Virus record (IMG/VR): IMGVR_UViG_3300002835_008705 | Location: 1 to 20,061 of that record | Source of the DNA: a virus | DNA: 20,061 bases | Strand: one strand, 5' to 3' | Shown here: one piece after another, positions 6,413 to 12,833 of the stretch | How the letters are laid out: every line of letters begins with the position of its first letter | How positions within the stretch are numbered: the stretch's first letter is position 1 | Made by a program: the position numbers and the translations under genes | The notes under the pieces: model-generated | Told to the model about the DNA's origin: nothing | The model's input: only the letters and a program-made list of their open reading frames with translations | Database searches by the model: none

Positions 6413-6463
6413 TTGTAACACCCGTTGGGCGGGTTTTTGCGGGGTCGTGGTAGGGTCGATTGC
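6413..6463 (+). promoter_or_regulatory. Candidate phage promoter P2, leaderless, before capsid gene
   Basis: TTGTAAC (6413-6419), 7 bases, GGGCGGG (6427-6433), 17 bases beginning TTTTT, then extended -10 TGGTAGGGT (6448-6456). All three elements and both gaps equal those of P1 at 59-102. ATG 6464 lies 8 bases after the -10, so the mRNA should start at or 1-2 bases before the start codon. No Shine-Dalgarno is seen. A short ACCCG/CGGGT stem followed by Ts overlaps the element, but P1 lacks it, so the shared signal reads as a promoter and not as a terminator. Confidence 0.6.
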
Positions 6464-8800
6464 ATGACCAAATCGACCACACGGGCTCGCCTTGAGCAAG
6501 CCCGGCGACGACGCGAGAAGCGCCTCGCCCGAAATCGCGATCGGCTCCACGCCGCCGAGGATCGTGGGCTCGACCTGCGAGCCACCGGTGAGCCTCTGTC
6601 GTTGTGTGCCATGGATGGGTCGGACGCTCCAACGCTGCCGCGTTTCAACGCGATTGCGTACACGGGTGGCCCGATGTACCCCAAGCTCGCCATCGCATGG
6701 AACGGACCGGTGTATGTCGATCTGTCAGGTCTGGACGCGGTGGCTACGAATCCCATCCATCGCGATCACGACGAAGGGAAGCCAATCGGTCATTCCGTGT
6801 CCGTAGACAACGACGGCACGCGATTGGTTTGCTCCGGGGTTTTCAGCGTCAACTCAATCGATACCTCCGAGATCGTGGAGTCGGCCAAGCAGGGGTTTCC
6901 TTGGCGTCCCAGTGTGGGCGTCAAGATCGTTTCCTACACCACGCTCCAAGCCGGTCAAACGGCATCGATCAACGGACGCATCGTCGAAGGCCCAGCACTC
7001 TGGGTCAAGCGATCGGTCCTCAAAGAAATCTCCCTCGTCACCATCCCCGGCGACGATTCCGCCACAATTTCAATCGCCGCGAGCCAAGCCACGCCCATGG
7101 TCCCAGACTTCGCCAACTACTGCCAATCCCTCGGCGTCGATCCCGCCGCCGCCTCTCCCGAACTGCTGCAGGCTCTGCAGACGGCTTACGCCGAGTCCGT
7201 CGAGCCCAGCGATTCCCCCGCACCTCCTCCGCCCTCACCGTCTGGCATGGATGCCGGCGGCGGGGGTCCCGCCCCAATGCCGATGCAATCGGCCCAACCG
7301 TCGCCCGAAGTCCCGCAGGACAAGGAAAAGCCCGCTATGGCCAACGCCCACTCGCCCGTCGATCTCGCTGCCGCCGAAGTCTCCACCTACCGAGCTGCAC
7401 TCGCTGCCGAGGTGGAGCGATCCAACCAGGTCCGTGACCTGTGCGCCAAATTCGGTAGCCCACAAATCAGCATTGACGGCAAGAACGTCGACCTCGCCGC
7501 GCATGCGATCGCACACGGCTGGGACCGTGACAAGACCGAACTCGAGGCCCGACGTCATCTGGATCTCGAAGCGACCCGCGAATCACGCCCTCGCGGGCCC
7601 GCCATCCACTCTCACTCGCGCGATGAGCGGCAGTCCCTTGACGTGCTACAAGCCGGGATGCTGCTCCGCGCGGGGTGCAATCTTGACTCGAAGCAATTCG
7701 AAAATCGCTGGGTCAAGGCCAAGCTGCCCAAGTGGTTGCAAGCCGGGATCAACGATCCTATCCGGCAACGCACGATGGACCACGGCCACGCTGCCTCGGA
7801 CCTGTCCCTGGTCGACGCCTGCCGACTCGGCCTGCAAGCTCGCGGGCATGATGTGCCCGCCGGACGCATGGACATGATCCAAGCCGCCTTCTCGACCGGT
7901 TCCGCTGCCGCATTGTTCGGCGCGACCATCGGCGCGAAGATGCTGGAAAGCTACGCCGAGGTCGACGATTTCTCTGCAGGTTGGTGCAGCGAAGACGAAA
8001 ACCCAGACCTCGAGCAACACAACCGCAACCGGACCCAAGCGGCCCAGTCGCTGGTCTATCATCCGGTCGGCGGCGAAGCGGCCCACACCGGTCGCGTGGT
8101 CACTTCGGAAAAGGCTCAGGTCTACCGATTCTCTCGCCAGATGAAAATCGACGAGGCCGACGTTCTCGGCGACAACTTCTCAAAGTTCAAAGACACCCCG
8201 CGCGACTTCGGTTTGGCAGCGGGTCGCGTTCGACCGGACATGGTCGCGATGGTCCTCTTGAGCAATCCCAACTTGCTCGCCACCGGTCGCGCCCTGTTCA
8301 ACACGACCGACGGCAACATGATCGCGAGCGGAAAAGCACTTGCACGTGCCACGCTATCCGAGTTGATCGCCGCGATCCGCAAGCGAAAGGATGGCGACGC
8401 CAACCTCGATCTCCCCGTCACTCACTTGATCGTGCCGCCGGATCTGCTTGATACCGCAGTGCAGTTGTGCTACTCGGTCGTGATCTCCAACGATAGCGGC
8501 GCGGGTGAAATGAACCCGCTTAAGCAGTACGGGATCACACCCGTTAGCGAGCCGCGATTGTCGACCGGCATGAACCACCCGGTCACCGGCGCCGCGCTCG
8601 CGGGCTCGACGACCATGTACTACGGTCTCTCCGACAAGTCACGCACCATCGAAGTCACCTACCTGCAAGGTGCAGGCCGTACCCCGGTCGTTCGGTCCGA
8701 GACCCTCACCGGTGGCGAGTTCGGTCTCGCAATCGACGTTCGCCACTATATCGGAGCCACCGCTCTCGATTGGCGCGGATTCCATCGCTTCAACGCGTAA
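6464..8800 (+). CDS. Prohead protease-major capsid protein fusion
   Basis: 778 residues from ATG 6464. That start sits correctly behind promoter P2; an in-frame TTG at 6425 lies inside the promoter and is rejected. Residues about 55-205 are a capsid maturation protease of the HK97/U35 type: IHRDHDEGKPIGH (His99 likely catalytic), GFPWRPSVGVK (Ser150 likely nucleophile) and LKEISLVTIPGDDSA, a hallmark near the domain end. Residues about 210-400 are Pro/Gly-rich then helical (AEVSTYRAALAAEVERSNQV), like a scaffold or delta domain. Residues about 400-778 are a capsid protein resembling the Mu gpT type (LLSNPNLLATGRALFNT, VTHLIVPPDL, SRTIEVTYLQG). The protease would free itself and the scaffold during maturation. 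Such fusions are known but uncommon. The N-terminus is strikingly arginine-rich (residues 7-27). Confidence 0.85.
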   Translation: MTKSTTRARLEQARRRREKRLARNRDRLHAAEDRGLDLRATGEPLSLCAMDGSDAPTLPRFNAIAYTGGPMYPKLAIAWNGPVYVDLSGLDAVATNPIHRDHDEGKPIGHSVSVDNDGTRLVCSGVFSVNSIDTSEIVESAKQGFPWRPSVGVKIVSYTTLQAGQTASINGRIVEGPALWVKRSVLKEISLVTIPGDDSATISIAASQATPMVPDFANYCQSLGVDPAAASPELLQALQTAYAESVEPSDSPAPPPPSPSGMDAGGGGPAPMPMQSAQPSPEVPQDKEKPAMANAHSPVDLAAAEVSTYRAALAAEVERSNQVRDLCAKFGSPQISIDGKNVDLAAHAIAHGWDRDKTELEARRHLDLEATRESRPRGPAIHSHSRDERQSLDVLQAGMLLRAGCNLDSKQFENRWVKAKLPKWLQAGINDPIRQRTMDHGHAASDLSLVDACRLGLQARGHDVPAGRMDMIQAAFSTGSAAALFGATIGAKMLESYAEVDDFSAGWCSEDENPDLEQHNRNRTQAAQSLVYHPVGGEAAHTGRVVTSEKAQVYRFSRQMKIDEADVLGDNFSKFKDTPRDFGLAAGRVRPDMVAMVLLSNPNLLATGRALFNTTDGNMIASGKALARATLSELIAAIRKRKDGDANLDLPVTHLIVPPDLLDTAVQLCYSVVISNDSGAGEMNPLKQYGITPVSEPRLSTGMNHPVTGAALAGSTTMYYGLSDKSRTIEVTYLQGAGRTPVVRSETLTGGEFGLAIDVRHYIGATALDWRGFHRFNA

Positions 8801-8818
8801 GCCGGATCGCATCACCTC

Positions 8819-9133
8819 ATGAAAATCAAACTCACCACGACGATCTATTTTGACGGCGTGCCGTACCCTGCGGGCTCGATCATCGACCCAGAGGCCATCG
8901 GCGCGAACGGCGACGCGATCGTGCATTGGATGTGGGGCGAACAAGTCGACGACGAGGCACCGATCGCGATCGTGCCCGTGTTCTCCGACCCAGTTGTCGA
9001 GCCAATCGCCGAGCCAATCGCCGAGCCAATCGTTGGACAAGTTGCCGAACTTTCCCCTCAAGTTTCCCCCGAACTTTCCCCTCAACCAATCCCCGAACCG
9101 CCACCTGCACCGCGGCGCAAGCGGAACAAGTAA
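8819..9133 (+). CDS. Small Pro-rich protein following the capsid gene
   Basis: 104 residues starting 18 bases after the capsid stop, without a clear ribosome binding site. The N-terminal half (MKIKLTTTIYFDGVPYPAGS, then IIDPEAIGANGDAIVHWMWG) resembles short phage proteins found next to capsid genes that carry a strand-turn-strand and an 'YPAGSIID' element. Their role is not known to me. The C-terminal half is low-complexity: EPIA repeated, then LSPQ VSPE LSPQ, proline-rich and ending in RRKRNK. The tail may be a flexible extension on the head surface or a binding tail for another structural protein. Alternatives are a head vertex or scaffold accessory protein. Confidence 0.6.
   Translation: MKIKLTTTIYFDGVPYPAGSIIDPEAIGANGDAIVHWMWGEQVDDEAPIAIVPVFSDPVVEPIAEPIAEPIVGQVAELSPQVSPELSPQPIPEPPPAPRRKRNK
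8999..9084 (+). repeat. 12-base tandem repeats inside the Pro-rich tail
   Basis: GAGCCAATCGCC occurs three times in tandem (8999-9034, the last copy ending GTT), coding for EPIA. A second series, CTTTCCCCTCAA / GTTTCCCCCGAA / CTTTCCCCTCAA, follows at about 9049-9084 and codes for four-residue repeats. Both keep the frame and could change copy number by slippage. Confidence 0.75.
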
Positions 9134-9157
9134 CACCACGCCCAAGGAACCCACTCA

Positions 9158-9526
9158 ATGCCAGCCCCCACATTTGTACGCGCCGCCTCGGTCCGCACCA
9201 TCACCGCCGCTGCGGATTTGGTTTGCGGCACGATTGTCGCATCGACCGACGGCCTCGCCGGATACGTCGAAGCTCAACGCGGGATCCGGAACGGCGAGAC
9301 CGGATTGATCCGAATCGAAGGCGTCGTCGAGGTTGACAAGGCATCTGCCGATAACATCGCTGCCGGCGCTCGGATGCAGATCAACACCTCCACGCAGGTC
9401 GCCTCGGTCCTCGCCTCGGGCAGCCCGACCGGAGCGAACATTCTTTGCGGTCGCGCTGTCGCGGCTGCGGGTGTTGGCACCGTGCGAATGTTGGTCGACC
9501 TCAACCGCAATTTGAACCAAGCGTAA
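9158..9526 (+). CDS. Capsid decoration/cement protein, DUF2190-like
   Basis: 122 residues, soluble and rich in small residues with alternating strands. The layout matches DUF2190-type phage proteins: an N-terminal ITAAADLVCGTIVASTDGL segment, then GYVEAQRGIRNGETG, a VDKASADNIAAGARMQINT stretch, and a closing GANILCGRAVAAAGVGTVRM strand pair. Members usually follow the capsid gene and stabilise expanded heads by binding at three-fold axes or between capsomers. The position directly after the capsid and Pro-rich genes supports this. The usual length is about 105-130 residues. A different small head protein is possible but less likely. Confidence 0.7.
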   Translation: MPAPTFVRAASVRTITAAADLVCGTIVASTDGLAGYVEAQRGIRNGETGLIRIEGVVEVDKASADNIAAGARMQINTSTQVASVLASGSPTGANILCGRAVAAAGVGTVRMLVDLNRNLNQA

Positions 9527-9530
9527 CGCC

Positions 9531-9743
9531 ATGCGACCCTGTTGCTTTGTCTTCATTGTTCTGGCATACATCACTCTGTGCGGGTGCCAGGCGACCAAGT
9601 GCGATTGCTGTGCCACGTGCGTGGACCAGTGCTCGCCGATGTCCACGGTCTGCGGCGATGCGTGCGACCATGCCGCGGTCTGCTGCCAGTGCGTGGACTG
9701 CAAATGCCTGTGCTGTGTACCCGTGGAACCACCCAGGGGCTGA
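9531..9743 (+). CDS. Cysteine-rich small lipoprotein
   Basis: 70 residues, of which 18 are cysteines. The N-terminus (MRPCCFVFIVLAYITLCGC) is a signal with lipobox-like LCGC. The rest is a chain of CxC, CC and CxxC pairs (TKCDCCATC, DACDHAA, VCCQC, VDCKCLCC), ending in a Pro tail. This resembles metallothionein-like or disulfide-rich proteins and could bind metal or be a knot of disulfides outside the membrane. The start is 4 bases after the cement-gene stop and the end is 3 bases before the next ATG, so it is expressed with head genes. Since an ORF this size could be spurious, note that it fills an otherwise empty 213-base slot with a well-formed signal peptide. Function unknown; a cargo gene is possible. 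Confidence 0.6.
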   Translation: MRPCCFVFIVLAYITLCGCQATKCDCCATCVDQCSPMSTVCGDACDHAAVCCQCVDCKCLCCVPVEPPRG

Positions 9744-9746
9744 TCG

Positions 9747-10097
9747 ATGGGAATGCTCGAGAACGCGACCGCTGCCCTGGCGTCGATCCTCGACACTCAC
9801 GCGTCGGTTCCGATCACTTACTCGCGAGGCATGACCACCATTGCGGGACTGACCGCGATTCGCGGATCTACCCCGTACGAGTCGAACGATTCCGACGGGA
9901 TCATCCATCGTACCATCGCTCGCGATTACCTGATGCGATCCGCCACGTTTCCGTTTAGCGACATGCCGCGCGATGGGGACATCATCAAAGATGGCGAGGA
10001 ATATTACCTCGTCCATTCGATGACCGGCGAGCGACCGTGGCGGTACAGCGATCCCGGCCAATCGCTTCTTCGGATCCATACCAAGAAACAACCGTAG
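9747..10097 (+). CDS. Head-tail connector (neck) protein
   Basis: 116 residues. The sequence has an initial helix (LENATAALASILDTH), VPITYSRG, then strands with FPFSDMPRDGDIIKDGEEYY and LVHSMTGERPWRYSDPGQ, ending in a basic strand (LLRIHTKKQ). Small head completion proteins of lambda FII or HK97 gp7-like type show the same 'P..GD.I...g..Y.V' core followed by a strand ending 'RIHTK'. They sit between the portal vertex and the tail. Position between the cement gene and the tail terminator fits. The family call is from pattern and order and has not been searched. Confidence 0.62.
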   Translation: MGMLENATAALASILDTHASVPITYSRGMTTIAGLTAIRGSTPYESNDSDGIIHRTIARDYLMRSATFPFSDMPRDGDIIKDGEEYYLVHSMTGERPWRYSDPGQSLLRIHTKKQP

Positions 10098-10103
10098 CTC
10101 ATT

Positions 10104-10562
10104 ATGCCTGTCGCTGTCGACCGATTGATCTGCGACGACATCAAGACGTTGATCGTCTCGGGCTCGATTGCAAAACCCGACAACCTCGGAGGCATCACTG
10201 CCGCCGACGTGACGATCGACTACTTGCCCCGGTTCGAACCGGCGGATCTTGACGATCTAAAAATCGTCATTGCGCCGCGAACCCGATCAACCACCATCGC
10301 ATCCCGCGCCTCGCGTCAGCGAGATTTGCAGATCCAGGTCGCGATCATGCAATCGGCGACCGCCGACTCTGCTCGGTTCACGGCACTGATCGACATGACC
10401 AACGACATCGAGCAGCGGCTCGCTTTGGCCTCCGCCATCAGTGGCGTTACCTACCGCGCGACCTACGTCGACTCGTCGACGCAGCTTTACGACATCGCCG
10501 CCCTCGAACAGCATTCCGTTTTCCGGTCCGTGATCACCGTCACCTACCGACTCACCACGTAA
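10104..10562 (+). CDS. Tail terminator / tail completion-like protein
   Basis: 152 residues. An N-terminal helix (DRLICDDIKTLI), strands (VTIDYLPRFEPADLDDLKIV), a middle helix with FTALIDMTNDIEQRLAL and a C-terminal strand pair ending AALEQHSVFRSVITVTYRL. The closing 'E..VFRS.ITVTYR' strand is typical for phage tail terminator or HK97 gp10/lambda gpU-like proteins, which stop tail tube growth and join it to the head. The order neck protein, terminator, tail tube supports the call. The start follows the neck gene by 6 bases without a good ribosome binding site. Confidence 0.62.
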   Translation: MPVAVDRLICDDIKTLIVSGSIAKPDNLGGITAADVTIDYLPRFEPADLDDLKIVIAPRTRSTTIASRASRQRDLQIQVAIMQSATADSARFTALIDMTNDIEQRLALASAISGVTYRATYVDSSTQLYDIAALEQHSVFRSVITVTYRLTT

Positions 10563-10582
10563 CCCACAAAGGCCCGTCACGT

Positions 10583-11077
10583 ATGCCATCCATCATCGGA
10601 CCGATCGCCGGCAACGAGTGCAAGCTCTACTACCAAACCACCCTGGCCACCACGTTCACGACTGCGGGGGCCGTGTTGATCGGCGAAGCTCAGGATGTCA
10701 ACCTGTCGCTGACCACTGGCACCGCTGACGCAGCATCGCGGCTGAGTTTGTTCAAGTCCAAGCTGCCGACACTCACCGAGCTTTCGCTCACGTTCTCCCT
10801 GTTGTGGAATGGCGACGTCGGCGACACAACCCAGACCGCACTTCGCACGGCATTTCTCGCCCGTACTGTCTGGCACTGGGCGGTGATGGACAACATCCTG
10901 ACCACGCCAGGCGTCAAAGGTTCGCAGGGCCTGACGTTCCCCGGAATCATTACCGAGTTCCCGCTCGATCAACCGATCGAAGGGAATGTCAAAGTCGACA
11001 TCAAGGTCGATCTGGTCCGCGCCAAGGTCAGCAGCACGCTCGTCGATCCCGCTTGGTTGCTGGTCGCTGCCAGCTAA
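10583..11077 (+). CDS. Major tail (tube) protein
   Basis: 164 residues. The sequence shows a beta-rich middle (AQDVNLSLTTGTADAASRL), a long helix (TQTALRTAFLARTVWHWAVMD), the loop TTPGVKGSQGLTFPGIITEF and then long strands (GNVKVDIKVDLVRAKVSS), which is the build of a gpV-like tail tube monomer. The tube carries DNA from head to host. The 'G.QG.TFP.I.TEFP..QP.EG.VK..I...' pattern matches tail tube proteins of siphoviruses. AAAGG lies upstream as a weak ribosome binding site. The usual size is 150-200 residues. Confidence 0.75.
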   Translation: MPSIIGPIAGNECKLYYQTTLATTFTTAGAVLIGEAQDVNLSLTTGTADAASRLSLFKSKLPTLTELSLTFSLLWNGDVGDTTQTALRTAFLARTVWHWAVMDNILTTPGVKGSQGLTFPGIITEFPLDQPIEGNVKVDIKVDLVRAKVSSTLVDPAWLLVAAS

Positions 11078-11115
11078 CACAACAACAACAACCCGACGCG
11101 CTAGCGAGGGACATT

Positions 11116-11346
11116 ATGCGGATCGGCGACATTGTCGAGATCGAATTCCGCGACCACGCACACGGCCACGAGACGATCGTTTTTTTCGTCTGGGGCCGGC
11201 TGGTCAAGCGATCTAAGACGGATTGGGTGATCGCTGTCTGGGATTATATCAAGCCACCCAAGCGGCGATCTCTCGAAAACGATCCTAACGTCGAGACGTT
11301 CACCATCGCGCGCGATGCCGTCATCTCCTACCGAGTACTCGCCTGA
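11116..11346 (+). CDS. Small beta-barrel-like phage protein
   Basis: 76 residues from ATG 11116, which has GAGGGA 5 bases upstream; a longer in-frame start near 10804 would run inside the tail tube gene and is rejected. The protein resembles a small family of phage tail-region proteins: GDIVEIEFRDHAHGHETIVF, VWGRLVKRSKTDWVIAVWDY, then ETFTIARDAVISYRVL, suggesting an SH3 or KOW-like barrel. It lies between the tail tube and a virion protein gene. Its job is not known. The 38-base gap before it has repeated CAA triplets. Confidence 0.6.
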   Translation: MRIGDIVEIEFRDHAHGHETIVFFVWGRLVKRSKTDWVIAVWDYIKPPKRRSLENDPNVETFTIARDAVISYRVLA

Positions 11347-11349
11347 CCC

Positions 11350-11676
11350 ATGGCAAAATTTCTCCAAGCACTGACGGCCACCATCCCGAGCGCAGGCACC
11401 ACGTCGGGATTTGTCACGATGCCCACGACCCAGTACGCGCTGGGCATCATCACGCCGGCCGCTCTGACCGGCACGTCGTTCACCTTCGAGGGCTCGATCG
11501 ATGCCGTCACATTTCGACCCTTGTACAACGAGGGGACTCTCTACAGCGTGACCGTCGCCGCATCGCGATACATCGCGCTAAATCCCTCGGTCATGCAATC
11601 GGTCAAGCATCTGAAAATCGTCAGCGGATCCAGCGAGGGCGCGCTGCGAGTTATCCAAATCGTGATCGGCGAATAA
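11350..11676 (+). CDS. Virion beta-domain protein, paralogue of the C-terminus of 13994-14584
   Basis: 108 residues, 3 bases after the preceding stop. It has TPAALTGTSFTFEGSIDA and LYNEGTLYSVTVAASRYIAL, then LKIVSGSSEGALRVIQIV. The same 70-residue pattern recurs in the C-terminal 100 residues of the protein at 13994-14584 (MTGTSMTFLGSIDG, LYEGSTLYSVASPSGRYIAL, LRVVSSSTEPSA). The fold is probably a small beta sandwich of the kind used on tail or head surfaces. The copy here is a stand-alone gene directly before the tail chaperone. The decoration role is inferred from the paralogy and the neighbours. Confidence 0.62.
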   Translation: MAKFLQALTATIPSAGTTSGFVTMPTTQYALGIITPAALTGTSFTFEGSIDAVTFRPLYNEGTLYSVTVAASRYIALNPSVMQSVKHLKIVSGSSEGALRVIQIVIGE

Positions 11677-12210
11677 ATGAACGAAGCGAAATTCAAAGAC
11701 ACCGAAGGCCGCGACTGGTCGCTGCGACTGGACGTCGCCACGCTGCGACGAGTCCGCGACCTGACCAGCGTCGACCTCGGCAAACTGTTTTCCGACCCGC
11801 AGCAACTGGCTAACTTGCACGCTGACATCATCCTTTTTGTCGACGTCCTATTCGCGATCGTCAAACCCACCGCCGACGCTCGCGGGGTGTCCGACATTCA
11901 ATTCGGTCAATCGTTGGCCGGTGATGTGCTCGAGAGTGCGGTCCTCGCCTTCGAGACGTCGGTGGTCGATTTCCTCCCGGAGCGCGACCGCCGCGCGGTG
12001 CTGCGTCAACTGATCGACGGCAACCGGGCGGCGCAGAAACAAGCGGTGCTGAGAATCCAGAACGCGATCCGGGACGGACTGATCGAGCAGGGGATCTCCG
12101 AGCAGATGGCGACCCTCGACCAGATGCTCAGCCCACGCTCTGGGAAGTCCTCTACCGACTCGCCGCAATCATCGGCATCGAGCCTGGTCCCTACTCCCTC
12201 CGCGAGCTGA
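11677..12210 (+). CDS. Tail assembly chaperone, G-like product
   Basis: 177 residues, starting at the base after the preceding TAA. The N-terminal part (KFKDTEGRDWSLRLDVATLR, RRVRDLTSVDLGKL) and a long helix (ADIILFVDVLFAIVKPTADA) match gpG-like chaperones of siphoviruses, which guard the tape measure protein before tail tube assembly. The last 20 or so residues (GKSSTDSPQSSASSLVPTPS) look non-native. Over the same bases, the frame shifted by one reads PTLWEVLYRLAAIIGIEP and then GPYSLRELMWMTDA, a strong T-like chaperone sequence. The real second product is therefore probably made by -1 frameshifting (see 12090-12138). Lambda G/GT is the model. Confidence 0.7.
   Translation: MNEAKFKDTEGRDWSLRLDVATLRRVRDLTSVDLGKLFSDPQQLANLHADIILFVDVLFAIVKPTADARGVSDIQFGQSLAGDVLESAVLAFETSVVDFLPERDRRAVLRQLIDGNRAAQKQAVLRIQNAIRDGLIEQGISEQMATLDQMLSPRSGKSSTDSPQSSASSLVPTPSAS
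12090..12138 (+). other. Probable -1 frameshift region in the tail chaperone gene
   Basis: The G frame (codons beginning at 12091, 12094...) and the T frame (one base earlier) both read through without stops here, and the T frame is open back to at least 12033. Meaningful T-like sequence begins at about 12138 (LWEVLYRLA). The shift must therefore occur before that point. No clean XXXYYYZ heptamer is present. Candidates are G-GGG-ATC (12090-12096) and C-CCA (12132-12135), where a single tRNA could slip back one base. Re-initiation at the ATG 12210 is the alternative, but it would lose the conserved-looking part. Confidence 0.5.
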
Positions 12211-12419
12211 TGTGGATGACCGACGCGATCCGCTGCGAGCAGTGGGACCACACCGCGTCGATCCTTTGCCAGCAAGCCAACACCTACCGCGATCCGAAAA
12301 GCCGACCGCTTCCGTTTTTCCGCTTCCACCCGTTCCGCAAAGACCCGCAAAAGTCGCGCGGCATCACCGTCTCCGAGCTGCACGCACTGCGCGCAATGTT
12401 CCCGCAATCCCAACCGTGA
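12210..12419 (+). CDS. Tail assembly chaperone, T-like frameshift extension
   Basis: The 69-residue frame beginning at the ATG 12210 overlaps the G stop by one base (TGATG). The same frame, open upstream, carries the conserved-looking LWEVLYRLAAIIGIEPGPYS, then LRELMWMTDAIRC, so the functional product is probably a G-T fusion spanning from 11677 with a -1 shift. The tail end (RFHPFRKDPQKSRGITVSEL, HALRAMFPQSQP) is the basic C-terminus that in lambda gpGT binds the tail tube protein. If the shift does not happen, this short piece may be made by coupled re-initiation. No tape measure gene follows it in this window. Confidence 0.6.
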   Translation: MWMTDAIRCEQWDHTASILCQQANTYRDPKSRPLPFFRFHPFRKDPQKSRGITVSELHALRAMFPQSQP

Positions 12420-12426
12420 GCAAATC

Positions 12427-12831
12427 ATGGCCATCCAGCTCTCTGTCGCGGTCCGCAACGCACGGCTCGATCAAATCGAGTCCACGATCGGCACCGCACC
12501 CACGCTCGAGATCCGAACCGGATCCCCCCCCGCGAACTGCGCCGCTGCCGACATCGGGACCGTGCTGGCCACGATGACTTTGCCATCTGATTGGATGGCA
12601 AACGCCGCATCGGGCGCCAAGGCACTCAGCGGCACCTGGCAGGATTTGTCCGCCGACTCCACTGGAAACGCTGGCCACTACCGGATCAAGGCCGGATCGA
12701 CCTGCCATTTGCAAGGCACCTGCACCGCGGCCGGTGGAGGTGGGGATATGGAAATCTCGCCCAGCGTGTCGGTGACCGCTGGCCAATCGTTCACGGTCTC
12801 AACTATGACCCTCACCGACGGGAACGCGTAA
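12427..12831 (+). CDS. Virion protein of a common phage tail-region family
   Basis: 134 residues, beta-rich. It begins IQLSVAVRNARLDQIESTIG and continues TLEIRTGSPPANCAAADIGT, VLATMTLPS, then closes with AGHYRIKAGSTCHLQGTCTA and GGGGDMEISPSVSVTAGQ. This arrangement, a short N-terminal helix, 'LEIRTG..P....AA..GT.LA...', then a 'T.SGGGGD......I..GQ..T' hairpin, is a widespread phage structural family of unknown exact role. The C-terminal GGGGDME hairpin is the most recognisable part. It starts 7 bases after the T-like frame and is followed after 2 bases by the next gene. Decoration or fibre function is inferred. Confidence 0.62.
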   Translation: MAIQLSVAVRNARLDQIESTIGTAPTLEIRTGSPPANCAAADIGTVLATMTLPSDWMANAASGAKALSGTWQDLSADSTGNAGHYRIKAGSTCHLQGTCTAAGGGGDMEISPSVSVTAGQSFTVSTMTLTDGNA

Positions 12832-12833
12832 CC

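Noticed and set aside
6420-6440. Intrinsic terminator (ACCCG/CGGGT plus Ts) before the capsid gene
   Set aside because: The stem is only 5 base pairs and is not present at the matching position of P1, where GGGCGGG and the T-run are conserved without it. A promoter element is the better reading.
6912-7877. 321-codon frame in another phase within the capsid fusion
   Set aside because: The translation is Ser/Pro/Arg-rich with no motif and overlaps a clear protease-capsid gene.
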